From positions 1 to 64,000 of the forward strand of contig CAYJNO010000005.1 of the NCBI GenBank assembly GCA_964371715.1: 64,000 nt of DNA, read 5' to 3'. A model generated the notes under the pieces. The model worked only from the letters and a program-made list of their open reading frames with translations, searched no databases and was not told where the DNA came from. The stretch is from CAYJNO01 sp964371715. Its GTDB lineage: Bacteria > Bacillota_I > Bacilli_A > Erysipelotrichales > Erysipelotrichaceae. Position numbers and translations under genes: made by a program. Shown here in pieces: positions 25,293 to 34,288 of this stretch (position 1 is the stretch's first letter; each line of letters opens with the position of its first letter).

Positions 25293-26651
25293 TTACACTT
25301 TCTTTTTGTATGTATCCCCATACCCAGGTTTAATAATTTGATCTGGTCTTGCTATTAACATATCTCCATCATCAACATTTTTGGTGCATGTACTACCAGC
25401 TGCAATTAATGCATTTTCACCGATAGTTACTGGTGCTATTAAATTAGAATTACTTCCAATAAATGCTCCATCTTTTACAACAGTACGATGTTTATTTTTA
25501 CCATCATAATTTACTGTAACTACACCACATCCAACATTAACGTCATTTCCAATATCTGAATCACCTAAATATGTAAGATGAGCACACTTTGTATCTACTC
25601 CAAGTGTAGTTTTCTTTAATTCTACAAAGTTACCTATTCTACATTTATCGTTAATAACAGCTTTTTCTCTAATATGAGCAAAAGGTCCAACTGTGACATG
25701 ATTTTTAACAGTGCTATTAATAATATGACTTGAGTCAACAGTAGAATAAGACCCTATTTCACTATTTAAAATTCGTGAATTAGATCTAATAATAGCACCT
25801 TTTCTAATGATACTTCCTTTTTCAATTGTAACATTAGGATATAATACAACTTCACTTTCAATAACTACATCATGATCAATATATGTTGTTTTTGGATCAA
25901 TCATCACAACACCATTTTCTAAATGATAATTGTTAATGACGCCTCTTTGATATTCATTAGCAATTGCTAATTCTAATTGAGAATTTACTCCTTGAACTTC
26001 ATTTGGATCATCACTAATAACAGCTTTGATTTTCACTTGGTCATTATTCATTATTTCGACTAGATCAGTAATATAATACTCATTTTGAGCATTGTTATTC
26101 TTAACTTCATCTAAATATTTAAATAATAATTTATTATTAAAACAATAAATTCCTGTATTGATTTCATTTACTAATTTTTCTTTTTCATTACAATCTTTAA
26201 ACTCGACAATTTTATGGATGAATCCATTATCATCACGTATAATTCTTCCATAAGATTTTGGATCTGATAATTCTACAGTTAAAACTACCATCCCTACATC
26301 TTGATTAGCTTCTATTAATTTGTTTAAAGTTTCAGCTTTGATTACTGGACAATCTCCATTAATTACTAATGTGTATCCATCCAAGTCAGCAAACTGTTGT
26401 GCTTGCATTACTGCGTGAGCTGTTCCAAGTTGTACTTCTTGCACAGCAATGTTTGAACGATCTTTAATTAAATCTTCAATTTGTTCTTTTTCATATCCTA
26501 ATACAGTTACAATATTAGTTACATCAATCTTATTTAACTCATCAATAAGGCAATCAACCATTGTCTTACCGCATACTTTGTGGGCTACTTTTGGTAAGTC
26601 ACTTTTCATTCTTGTTCCTTTACCTGCAGCCATAATAATAGCTTGTTTCAT
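25293..26651 (-). CDS. glmU: Bifunctional N-acetylglucosamine-1-phosphate uridyltransferase / glucosamine-1-phosphate acetyltransferase
   Basis: This 452-residue enzyme makes UDP-GlcNAc for the cell wall. The N-terminal uridyltransferase domain starts IIMAAGKGTRMKSDLPKVAHKV. The C-terminal left-handed beta helix carries hexapeptide repeats and the acetyltransferase segment LKKTTLGVDTKCAHLTYLGD, followed by GCGVVTVNYDGKNKH. Both domains look complete. Two ATGs adjoin (26654 and 26651); the second gives 5 nt to GGAGG. prs follows after 13 nt. Confidence 0.97.
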   Translation of the reverse strand: MKQAIIMAAGKGTRMKSDLPKVAHKVCGKTMVDCLIDELNKIDVTNIVTVLGYEKEQIEDLIKDRSNIAVQEVQLGTAHAVMQAQQFADLDGYTLVINGDCPVIKAETLNKLIEANQDVGMVVLTVELSDPKSYGRIIRDDNGFIHKIVEFKDCNEKEKLVNEINTGIYCFNNKLLFKYLDEVKNNNAQNEYYITDLVEIMNNDQVKIKAVISDDPNEVQGVNSQLELAIANEYQRGVINNYHLENGVVMIDPKTTYIDHDVVIESEVVLYPNVTIEKGSIIRKGAIIRSNSRILNSEIGSYSTVDSSHIINSTVKNHVTVGPFAHIREKAVINDKCRIGNFVELKKTTLGVDTKCAHLTYLGDSDIGNDVNVGCGVVTVNYDGKNKHRTVVKDGAFIGSNSNLIAPVTIGENALIAAGSTCTKNVDDGDMLIARPDQIIKPGYGDTYKKKV

Positions 26652-26686
26652 CATGTCCTCCGCATATCTATTTTACTAAATTTTGT

Positions 26687-26728
26687 AAAAAAAAAAAAGC
26701 TACATTACATTACAATGAAGCTTTTTTT
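26687..26728 (-). terminator. Terminator overlapping the end of the YczE-like gene
   Basis: An 8-bp stem AAAAAGCT/AGCTTTTT, extended inside by CATT/AATG after one mismatch, is followed on the minus strand by a run of about 13 Ts. The stop codon at 26710-26712 is within the loop. It separates the phoH-yczE pair from glmU. Confidence 0.75.
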
Positions 26729-27303
26729 AATAGATTTAGAGATAATTCAATCAATTTACCTAAAATCAATAAAATAATAATGGTTGATATAGTAAAAATA
26801 CCACCTAAATAAATTCCTATAAATAAGAAAATCATATCTAAAATAAATTTTATTGTTGAAAACTTAAGCTTAAGTTTTTCTGATAATGCAATAATCATTG
26901 CTTCATAAGCACCTTTTCCAACATCTGCGTAAATGGTTAAAGCAATACCTAAAGCTAAAAATAAATATGAAACTATTAAAAGTAAGATAGTATCATTACG
27001 GTTTTCAATTATCGGGATTATTTCCAGGGCAATATCTACAAATACAGTAATAAATAACGTGACCAAAATTGTTCCAATACCTAAATGTTTGTAATTAATA
27101 AACATAGTAAATAAAATAAAAAATGAATTAACAAACAAAACAGCATTACCATAAGTAATATTTAAGAGTTTAGAAAGTCCGTCAAAGAATACAGCCAATG
27201 GGTCTGCTCCCCAGCCAAAGTTAATACAAGCAGCAACTCCAAAGGAGATAAATATACACCCAACAAATAACATTACATAATTTTTAAATTTAACTTTTAC
27301 CAT
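26710..27303 (-). CDS. YczE/YitT-type membrane protein
   Basis: This 197-residue protein has about five membrane segments. It resembles the YczE/YyaS family, with the start LFVGCIFISFGVAACINFGWGADPL and the later ADVGKGAYEAMIIALSEKL. YczE in B. subtilis is a membrane protein of unclear biochemical role. It lies 27 nt after phoH on the same strand and is followed by a terminator. No function can be assigned from this neighbourhood. Confidence 0.8.
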   Translation of the reverse strand: MVKVKFKNYVMLFVGCIFISFGVAACINFGWGADPLAVFFDGLSKLLNITYGNAVLFVNSFFILFTMFINYKHLGIGTILVTLFITVFVDIALEIIPIIENRNDTILLLIVSYLFLALGIALTIYADVGKGAYEAMIIALSEKLKLKFSTIKFILDMIFLFIGIYLGGIFTISTIIILLILGKLIELSLNLLKKASL

Positions 27304-27330
27304 ATATACCTCGAAGGTATATTATAACAC

Positions 27331-28263
27331 TTAAGAGTATTTACTGTAAGCTTTAATGATTTTTTTAACTAATCTATTTCTAACAATATCTACATCATCA
27401 AAATATGAAAATTTAATTTCATCAATGTTACTTAAAATATCTTGAATAGTGATTAAACCGCTAGTGATATTTCTTGGTAAATCTACTTGTGTTGTATCAC
27501 CATTAATAACAACTCTAGAATTATTTCCCATACGAGTTAAAAACATTTTTAATTGTTCTTTTGTACAGTTTTGAGCTTCGTCTAAAATTATAAAAGCATT
27601 ATCTAAAGTGCGTCCACGCATATATGCTAATGGTACAATTTCAATTATTCCTTTTTCCTTTAACTTCATTGTTTTTTCTTTATCTAAAATATCATATAAA
27701 GCATCATAAAGCGGTCTTAAATAAGGATCAACCTTTTCATCTAAATCACCAGGTAAAAAACCAAGTTGTTCCCCTGCTTCGATCGCTGGTCTTGAAAGAA
27801 TTATTTTGGAAATTTCATTATTTCTTAAAGATTTAATAGCAGCAGCAATTGCTAAATAAGTTTTACCTGTACCTGCAGGTCCAATACCAAATACAATTTC
27901 ATAGTTTTCAATAGCATTTAAATATTTTGCTTGATTAATTGTTTTTGCTTTAATTGGTTTATTTGTAGAATTATAACAAAATACAGGTTGGCTAACTATT
28001 TCCTCATAATATGAAATGCCATCAAATTTTAATTCAATAACTTGATCGATAATCTGAAAAGTAATATTAATATTATTCTCAACTAGCTTTAATAGTTCAA
28101 TTACAACTTCTGTTGCGATATCACTTTTATCACCTGTAACTATTAAATGATTATTATTATATTCAATTTTTACATTTAACGATTTTTCTAGTTGATTTAA
28201 ATTTCTATCTAATATGCCAAATAATAAATTTAAGTTATTGCTGTCTACTCTTAATTTATTCAT
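27331..28263 (-). CDS. phoH: PhoH-family ATPase
   Basis: This 310-residue protein has an N-terminal KH-like segment (about 1-85) and a P-loop domain. Walker A is GPAGTGKT near 127-134, followed by the family's long block SRPAIEAGEQLGFLPGDLDEKVDPYLRPLYD. Walker B is FIILDEAQNC, near 225-234. PhoH-like proteins are cytoplasmic ATPases tied to RNA metabolism; in Bacillota they usually lie near ybeY and dgkA, but those genes are not here. A possible extended -10 promoter (TGATATAGT) lies about 40 nt upstream. Confidence 0.9.
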   Translation of the reverse strand: MNKLRVDSNNLNLLFGILDRNLNQLEKSLNVKIEYNNNHLIVTGDKSDIATEVVIELLKLVENNINITFQIIDQVIELKFDGISYYEEIVSQPVFCYNSTNKPIKAKTINQAKYLNAIENYEIVFGIGPAGTGKTYLAIAAAIKSLRNNEISKIILSRPAIEAGEQLGFLPGDLDEKVDPYLRPLYDALYDILDKEKTMKLKEKGIIEIVPLAYMRGRTLDNAFIILDEAQNCTKEQLKMFLTRMGNNSRVVINGDTTQVDLPRNITSGLITIQDILSNIDEIKFSYFDDVDIVRNRLVKKIIKAYSKYS

Positions 28264-28326
28264 ATTATTCCCCTTATTTAATCTAAGAAAACTATATCAT
28301 AAAATAGATAAAACATAAATTTTATT

Positions 28327-28335
28327 TGTTATAAT
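28327..28335 (+). promoter_or_regulatory. Extended -10 promoter of pepF
   Basis: TGTTATAAT, an extended -10 with perfect TATAAT at 28330-28335, lies 20 nt before the pepF start, in the region shared with the divergent phoH gene. Confidence 0.55.
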
Positions 28336-28355
28336 AAAATAAGATGGAGGTGCAT

Positions 28356-30110
28356 ATGATGTACAATTGGGATTTAAGTAAATTATATTGCAGTACAGAT
28401 AGTAAAGAGTTTAAAGATGATTTAAATAAATTAAAAGAGGCAATCAGTGATTTAGATAAACTATCTACAAACTTAAATAACATGGAAACTAATGATGCAT
28501 TAGTTAAATGTTTAAAATTATTAAGTGAATTTAATGTCTTAGTAGAGAAGTTAGGACATTTTGTATCACTTATATTAACAACTGAAACAACTAATCAAGA
28601 AGTTACATCTGTTAGAGGTAATTTATATGAATTATTAAGTGATTCAGCAAAATCAACTGCAGCAATTGAATTATGGATTAAAGATTTAGATTTTAACAAT
28701 ATTAACTTTGAAGATAAATATTTAAATGAGCACAAATTCTATTTAAATGAAATAAAAGAAAATGGTCGTTACTTATTAAGTGAAGATATTGAAGCAATTA
28801 TTGCAAAGTTAGTATTAAACGCATCAAATAAATGGTCAGATTTACAAGAGTATCTAACATCAACTTTAAGCATAGAAATTGATGGAAAAGAATATAATCT
28901 ACCAAGTGTTCGTAATATGGCATATGATTCTGATCCAAGTGTTAGAAAAAAAGCATATGAAGCTGAAATTGCGGCTTATGATAAAATTAAAGATCCTTTA
29001 GCATTTGCTTTAAATAGTATTAAAGGTGAAGCGATAAGTATTAGTAAACTAAGAAGCTATGATTCAGTATTAGATATGACATTAAAAAGTTCAAGATTAA
29101 AAAAGGAAACTTTAGATGCGATGTTAGAATCAATGCATAAAGCACTTCCTCATTTTAGAAGATATTTAAAAGCAAAGGCAAAATTACTAAATCAACCAAA
29201 TGGGTTACCATTCTATGATATGTTTGCTCCAATTGGAAGTAGTGAAACTAAATTCACTGTGGAGGAATCAAAAGAATTTCTAGTAAAAACATATGAAGAA
29301 ATTGAAGATATTGCAAAAGTTGTAGAAGAAGCATATGATAATAATTGGATAGATTTTTTGCCAAAAAGTGGAAAAGTTGGAGGAGCTTTTTGTGCTAACT
29401 TACCATCAATAAAAGAAAGTCGCATATTAACTAATTTTGATGGTTCATTAAGTTCGGTTATTACATTAGCACATGAACTTGGTCATGCATATCATGGTTA
29501 TTGCATTCAAAATCATCATCCTTTAAATACAGGTTATTCAATGCCAGTAGCTGAAACAGCATCTATTTTTAATGAAACACTAGTAATGAATAAAGTAATT
29601 AAAGAATCAGTTAATGCTGATGAAAAGTTAGCGTTAATTGAAAGCAGTCTGCAAGATTCAACACAAGTAATTGTTGATATTATGTCACGTTATATTTTTG
29701 AAACAAATCTAATCAAAAATCGTGAAACAAGTTTTATGTTTGCTGATGAGTTAAGTAACATGATGATTGAAGCACAAAAAGAAGCTTATGGTGATGGATT
29801 AGATCAAAATCAATTACACCCATATATGTGGATAAATAAAGGTCACTACTATTCAGCTGGTCTAAATTTTTATAATTTCCCATATGCATTTGGTTTATTA
29901 TTTGCGAAAGGACTATATGCTATTTACCAAGAAGAAAAAGAATCATTTATTCCAAAATATAATGAATTATTAAAAGCTACTACAATAAGTAATGTAGAAG
30001 ATGTTGCATTAATTGCTAAAATTGATTTAACAGATACTAAGTTTTGGGATAATAGCTTAAATATAATTATTGAACAAATTGATGAATTTATTAAATTAGC
30101 AAGTAAATAG
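28356..30110 (+). CDS. pepF: Oligoendopeptidase F
   Basis: This 584-residue zinc peptidase (M3 family) cuts short peptides in the cytoplasm. The zinc motif HELGH lies near residue 373 (LAHELGHAYHG), with the third ligand Glu in VAETASIFNETL about 25 residues on. The start is set by GGAGG at 28346-28350. ATGs at 28356 and 28359 are 5 and 8 nt from it, and an ATG at 28344 overlaps the Shine-Dalgarno itself. No signal peptide is present. It stands alone between phoH and divIC. Confidence 0.95.
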   Translation: MMYNWDLSKLYCSTDSKEFKDDLNKLKEAISDLDKLSTNLNNMETNDALVKCLKLLSEFNVLVEKLGHFVSLILTTETTNQEVTSVRGNLYELLSDSAKSTAAIELWIKDLDFNNINFEDKYLNEHKFYLNEIKENGRYLLSEDIEAIIAKLVLNASNKWSDLQEYLTSTLSIEIDGKEYNLPSVRNMAYDSDPSVRKKAYEAEIAAYDKIKDPLAFALNSIKGEAISISKLRSYDSVLDMTLKSSRLKKETLDAMLESMHKALPHFRRYLKAKAKLLNQPNGLPFYDMFAPIGSSETKFTVEESKEFLVKTYEEIEDIAKVVEEAYDNNWIDFLPKSGKVGGAFCANLPSIKESRILTNFDGSLSSVITLAHELGHAYHGYCIQNHHPLNTGYSMPVAETASIFNETLVMNKVIKESVNADEKLALIESSLQDSTQVIVDIMSRYIFETNLIKNRETSFMFADELSNMMIEAQKEAYGDGLDQNQLHPYMWINKGHYYSAGLNFYNFPYAFGLLFAKGLYAIYQEEKESFIPKYNELLKATTISNVEDVALIAKIDLTDTKFWDNSLNIIIEQIDEFIKLASK

Positions 30111-30222
30111 TTAATAAGTAACAATCTTGATTAAGTATAATTATGCACTTATATAGATTTAAATATGGTATAATATATTATATTTTAAAGATAATTGTTA
30201 TAATAACATTAAGGAGATTTAC

Positions 30223-30543
30223 ATGAGTGTTAATGCAAAAAAGAGAAAGCCCAAAAAAATAATAGTATCAGTGATAACACTTGGACTATTTGCGGCATCA
30301 ATATATTTGATTTTAGGAGTAATTGAAGAAGCACAAACAACAATGAAATTAAATCAAGAACTTGAAGAGGTTAATGCAGAATTAATTAAATTAAATGAGG
30401 AAAATGCAGTATTAGAATCACAAAGAGATAAATTGAATAACCCAAACTATGTTCAATCATATGCTAGAGGTAGTTATATGTTATCAAAAGAGGGAGAAAT
30501 GATCTTCTTTTTACCAGGAACTACACCTGAATCAGAAGAATAA
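30223..30543 (+). CDS. divIC: Cell-division protein DivIC (FtsB family)
   Basis: This 106-residue single-pass protein has a basic cytoplasmic start (KKRKPKK), a membrane helix at about 12-32 and a coiled coil at about 35-70 (LNQELEEVNAELIKLNEENAVLESQRDKL). The family's end motif is ARGSYMLSKEGEMIFFLPG. It should act with FtsL and DivIB at the division septum. In B. subtilis divIC lies soon after rqcP (yabO); here about 6.5 kb of other genes separate them. Several TATAAT-like boxes occur upstream (30136, 30169). Confidence 0.92.
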   Translation: MSVNAKKRKPKKIIVSVITLGLFAASIYLILGVIEEAQTTMKLNQELEEVNAELIKLNEENAVLESQRDKLNNPNYVQSYARGSYMLSKEGEMIFFLPGTTPESEE

Positions 30544-30549
30544 TAAATT

Positions 30550-30578
30550 AACTATCATGTAAAAGTGATAGTTTTTAT
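30550..30578 (+). terminator. Terminator after divIC
   Basis: An 8-bp stem AACTATCA/TGATAGTT with an 8-nt loop is followed by a T-rich tail. Confidence 0.8.
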
Positions 30579-30646
30579 TTTCGCTTCTTAAAATTATTAT
30601 TATTATATTAATAAGACTTTTATATGAGGAATGATTTTAATAAGAA

Positions 30647-30677
30647 AAATCCTAGAAATTTTTAGTTTCTAGGATTT
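30647..30677 (-). terminator. Terminator after the MATE gene
   Basis: A 12-bp perfect stem (AAATCCTAGAAA and its complement, 7-nt loop) runs into T-rich sequence on the minus strand, a few bases past the MATE stop. Confidence 0.85.
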
Positions 30678-30683
30678 ATGATA

Positions 30684-32069
30684 TTATTTTGTCTCAAGAG
30701 CTTTTTTATACCAATTTTTTTTATTAAAGAAATATAAAGAAAATAATGCACCTAATAGCCAACTTATTAATAATGAATAAGTATTTGAAACTGGGTTACC
30801 ATTAACATGTAATTCAGATTTTGTTAAGTAAGCAAATAAATATGCTAGTGGGACTCTAAAAATAACTGTAGTAAAGATTGATATCCACATTGGAGTTATC
30901 GCATCTCCACTACCTCTTAAAACAGCCCCAACAGCTTGAGATAAAGATAAAGCTAAATAACCAAAAGAAAGTATTAACATAAAGTGGTAACTAGTCTCAA
31001 TTATTTCTTTAGTATCTGTAAATAATGCCATTAGATTTGGACCAAATATAATTAAAACAATTGAAATAATAAAAGAGGTTAAAATAGATAATTTAATACC
31101 ACTTTTTGAGCCACTTAATAATCTATCGAATTGTTTAGCACCAACGTTTTGACCAGCAAATGTTGTAAGTGCATTTGCAAATGAGAATATTGGCATAATA
31201 GCAAAACTATCAACACGCATAACAATAACATTAGCTGTAATATATAATTCTCCAAAGCTATTAACTAGAGCTTGTGTTAAAATCATAGCCATTGAGAAAA
31301 TCATTTGTGTTAATCCAGAAGGCATTCCTAATTTTAATACTTTTGATAATGTCTCTTTATGGATTTTAAAATGTCTTTTTTCTAAAACAAAGATATCAGT
31401 TAAACTTATTAACTTACGATAACATAAAACAGCAGATACAGTATTAGCTATAACTGTTGCTAAAGAAACACCAGCTACTTCCATACCAAGATAACCAACA
31501 AATAAAATATCTAATACAATATTAATAACAGTAGAAACCAATAAATATTTTAAGGCACTTATAGAATCTCCAAGACCTCTTAAGATACCGCTAAGGATAT
31601 TAAAATAAGCAAGACCTGCAATTCCCATTGCAAAGATAAATAAATAATCATTTGCCCAATCAATTAATGATTCAGGTGTTCCAAGAAGTTCTAATAAAGG
31701 TCTAATACCAAAGAATCCTAAAGCCATAATAAGTAATGAAGAAAAAAAGGTTAATGTAATACAGTTACCAATAGTAACAGCTAAACCTTCTTTGTCTTTA
31801 GCACCAAAATATTGGGCAACAAGTACTGTAACCCCTACTGATATTCCAATAAAGAATACTAAAGCTAAATTAAAAATAGGACCTGCGCTACCTACAGATG
31901 CTAAAGCATTATCTCCCACATAATGACCTACTACAATACTATCGACAGTACTATATAATTGTTGTGCAAAATTCCCGATTAATAAAGGAATTGAAAATAG
32001 TAAAATGTTCTTCCATGGTTCACCTTTAGTCATATCTATAGGTGACATGATACGTTTAAATAATGTCAT
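30684..32069 (-). CDS. MATE-family multidrug/cation exporter
   Basis: This 461-residue protein has about twelve membrane segments in two similar halves, as in MATE exporters. The start GEPWKNILLFSIPLLIGNFAQQLYSTVDSIVVGHYVG and the middle GLGDSISALKYLLVSTVINIVLDILFVGYLG are typical of the NorM/DinF-like group. It would swap Na+ or H+ for cationic compounds across the cytoplasmic membrane. The substrate is unknown. It is transcribed alone, with an AGGG Shine-Dalgarno, and diverges from asnA. Confidence 0.92.
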   Translation of the reverse strand: MTLFKRIMSPIDMTKGEPWKNILLFSIPLLIGNFAQQLYSTVDSIVVGHYVGDNALASVGSAGPIFNLALVFFIGISVGVTVLVAQYFGAKDKEGLAVTIGNCITLTFFSSLLIMALGFFGIRPLLELLGTPESLIDWANDYLFIFAMGIAGLAYFNILSGILRGLGDSISALKYLLVSTVINIVLDILFVGYLGMEVAGVSLATVIANTVSAVLCYRKLISLTDIFVLEKRHFKIHKETLSKVLKLGMPSGLTQMIFSMAMILTQALVNSFGELYITANVIVMRVDSFAIMPIFSFANALTTFAGQNVGAKQFDRLLSGSKSGIKLSILTSFIISIVLIIFGPNLMALFTDTKEIIETSYHFMLILSFGYLALSLSQAVGAVLRGSGDAITPMWISIFTTVIFRVPLAYLFAYLTKSELHVNGNPVSNTYSLLISWLLGALFSLYFFNKKNWYKKALETK

Positions 32070-32123
32070 ACATAACCCTCAAGCTTTCTAATCTATTTTA
32101 ACATATCGATATGATTAAATCTA

Positions 32124-32153
32124 TTGCCTGTATACATAAAAAAAGTGTAGAAT
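32124..32153 (+). promoter_or_regulatory. Promoter of asnA
   Basis: TTGCCT (32124-32129) and TAGAAT (32148-32153) are separated by 18 nt and precede the AAGGGGGAA Shine-Dalgarno of asnA. Confidence 0.6.
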
Positions 32154-32176
32154 ATATTACAAAGGGGGAATTATTA

Positions 32177-33178
32177 ATGCTAATATTACCAAAAGAATAT
32201 GAACCAAAATTAAATTTAATAGATACGCAAAAAGCAATAAAATTATTAAAAGATGTATTTGAAAAAACACTAGCTGAAGAATTAAATTTAATCAGAGTAT
32301 CTGCCCCACTTTATGTTTCTAAAAAAAGTGGACTAAATGATCATTTGAACGGTTATGAAAGACCAGTTGTATTTGATATTAAAGATTTAGATCAAGTTGT
32401 AGAAGTAGTGCAATCGCTTGCTAAATGGAAAAGATCAGCCTTAAAAAAATATGGTTTTAATACCTATGAAGGACTATATACTGATATGAATGCCATTAGA
32501 AGAGATGAAATATTAGATAATTTACATTCATCGTATGTTGATCAATGGGACTTTGAGTTAATCATTAATGATGATAATCGTAATATGGAATACTTAAAAG
32601 CAATGGTTACTAAAATCGTTAAAGCATTAAAAAATAGTGAAGATTTAATATTGAACATATATCCTAATTTGAATAGAATTTTTGATAAAGAAATTCATTT
32701 TATAAGTACTGAAGAATTGTTAAATAAATACCCTAACTTAAATAGTAAAGAACGAGAAGATGCGATATGTAAAGAGTATGGATTAGTCTTTATTTCTCAA
32801 ATTGGAGATAAACTTTCAAATAATGAAAAACATGATGGCAGAGCATTTGATTACGATGATTGGAGTTTAAATGGAGATTTAATGGTTTGGTATCCAACTT
32901 TAAATCGTGCAGTTGAATTATCAAGTATGGGAATTAGAGTTAATAAAGAAGCATTATTAGCTCAAGCTGTAAAAGCTAATGTAATAGAAGATAGTTTTAA
33001 AACATATCATAAAGATGTTTTAAACAATAAATTACCATTAACATTTGGTGGTGGTATTGGACAATCTAGATTATCAATGGTAATGCTAGATAAAGCACAT
33101 ATTGGGGAAGTACAAGCTTCTTTATGGTCTAAATCGATGGTTAAAGAGTGCGCAGCAAATAAAATATATCTATTATAA
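32177..33178 (+). CDS. asnA: Aspartate-ammonia ligase (asparagine synthetase A)
   Basis: This 333-residue enzyme makes asparagine from aspartate, ammonia and ATP; it is related in fold to class II aminoacyl-tRNA synthetases. Family blocks seen include RVSAPLYVSKKSGLNDHLNG, the KRSALKKYGF segment, LHSSYVDQWDFE and the end LTFGGGIGQSRLSMVML. The ATG at 32177 follows a good Shine-Dalgarno and gives the usual length; an in-frame ATG at 32111 lies upstream of the promoter. It stands alone between terminators. Confidence 0.96.
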   Translation: MLILPKEYEPKLNLIDTQKAIKLLKDVFEKTLAEELNLIRVSAPLYVSKKSGLNDHLNGYERPVVFDIKDLDQVVEVVQSLAKWKRSALKKYGFNTYEGLYTDMNAIRRDEILDNLHSSYVDQWDFELIINDDNRNMEYLKAMVTKIVKALKNSEDLILNIYPNLNRIFDKEIHFISTEELLNKYPNLNSKEREDAICKEYGLVFISQIGDKLSNNEKHDGRAFDYDDWSLNGDLMVWYPTLNRAVELSSMGIRVNKEALLAQAVKANVIEDSFKTYHKDVLNNKLPLTFGGGIGQSRLSMVMLDKAHIGEVQASLWSKSMVKECAANKIYLL

Positions 33179-33181
33179 AAA

Positions 33182-33212
33182 AAAGAACTTCAATTTAAAT
33201 TTGAAGTTCTTT
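33182..33212. terminator. Two-way terminator between asnA and the GDPD-like gene
   Basis: A 12-bp perfect stem AAAGAACTTCAA with its complement, 7-nt loop, has A- and T-rich flanks on both sides and lies between converging genes. Confidence 0.85.
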
Positions 33213-33221
33213 AATTTTTTA

Positions 33222-34154
33222 TTAGTATCCTAATTCCTCTAATAATGGAATCAATAAGTCTGGTCTATCAGTAATGATACCATCAGCATTAGCTTCAATG
33301 CATAGCATCATTTCATCAATTTCATTTACTGTCCAGTAGTGAATAAATTTATCATGTCTTTCAATCTTACTTAATAAGTAAGGTGAAGTTAATGGAATCG
33401 AATATTCAGATGTAGGTAATTGGAATCCATGACTTGGGCTATCCATAAAGTAATCAAAGCCAACTAATGAAGCAATGACAAACATTAATGAAGTATCAAA
33501 GTCGTATGAGTTAATCATATTAGTAGTTTTATTATCGTTAATATATGCAATTACTTCTGGATGGAATGAAGCCATACATGCATATTCTTCCATTTCATAT
33601 TTTGTAATTAATCGCATTAATTCATCTGCAGCTTTAATACCTAAATCACCATCATCTTTAATTTCTACTACATATAAGACATCTTTGCCGTATTTAATAA
33701 ACATTTCCTCTAAAGATGCTAATGAAAGTGCATAATCATAACTAGCTAGTTCTTCTTGAGATAAGTTTTTATAAGGCATATTACCATCTAAATCGACAAA
33801 AAATTGTCCAAAGTTGTGCTCTTTAAGTTCATCGTAAGTATAATCTGCTACTTTACCACTTGCAGTACTTAAATCATCCAATGTATTATTGTGGTATGTA
33901 ACTAAGACATTGTCTTTAGTAAGATGTAAATCAACTTCTAAGACATCTACTCCTAATTCATATGCATAATCTAATGCCATCCATGTGTTTTCAGGATTTA
34001 ATACTTTACCACCACCGTGTGCTATTACTAATGGTGCTTCTCCCTCTTCTACCATAAATGAATTATCATATTTTATATTATCTATAGGTATAAATTGTAA
34101 AACTACATAAATAAAACCTATAATACATATTGTTAATAATGTTCTTGATTTCAT
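33222..34154 (-). CDS. Glycerophosphodiester phosphodiesterase-like protein, membrane anchored
   Basis: This 310-residue protein has an N-terminal membrane helix (about 5-22) and a GDPD TIM-barrel domain outside the membrane. Conserved residues are His46, Glu55 (PENT), Glu73 and Asp75 in LEVDLHLTKD and His88 in TYHNNTL. The usual HRG motif reads HGG here, so the phosphate-binding Arg is Gly47. The family hydrolyses deacylated phospholipids to glycerol 3-phosphate and an alcohol. With the changed motif the enzyme may use another substrate or be weak. It starts divergently from the HTH-TM gene. Confidence 0.85.
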   Translation of the reverse strand: MKSRTLLTICIIGFIYVVLQFIPIDNIKYDNSFMVEEGEAPLVIAHGGGKVLNPENTWMALDYAYELGVDVLEVDLHLTKDNVLVTYHNNTLDDLSTASGKVADYTYDELKEHNFGQFFVDLDGNMPYKNLSQEELASYDYALSLASLEEMFIKYGKDVLYVVEIKDDGDLGIKAADELMRLITKYEMEEYACMASFHPEVIAYINDNKTTNMINSYDFDTSLMFVIASLVGFDYFMDSPSHGFQLPTSEYSIPLTSPYLLSKIERHDKFIHYWTVNEIDEMMLCIEANADGIITDRPDLLIPLLEELGY

Positions 34155-34172
34155 ATAATCCTCCGTTTCTAA

Positions 34173-34201
34173 ATTTTAACAAAACCATACATAATGCACA
34201 A
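34173..34201 (-). promoter_or_regulatory. Promoter of the GDPD-like gene
   Basis: On the minus strand TTGTGC (34196-34201) and TAAAAT (34173-34178) are 17 nt apart, upstream of a GGAGG Shine-Dalgarno. Confidence 0.55.
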
Positions 34202-34211
34202 TATAAACAAG

Positions 34212-34228
34212 CTAGTTACGTATACTAG
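34212..34228. promoter_or_regulatory. Palindrome between the GDPD and HTH-TM genes, possible operator
   Basis: CTAGT and ACTAG flank a 7-nt TACGTAT centre, so the whole 17-nt stretch is nearly symmetric. It lies between two divergent genes, one of which encodes an HTH protein, and may be its operator (inference). Confidence 0.4.
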
Positions 34229-34288
34229 ATAGGTAGCGGATATAGAAAAAATTAATAAAATATGATATAAATATGTATAGGAGAAGAT

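Noticed and set aside
29827..29835. A perfect DnaA box match (TGTGGATAA).
   Set aside because: It lies inside the pepF coding sequence, is single, and encodes an ordinary part of the protein; chance in AT-rich DNA is likely.
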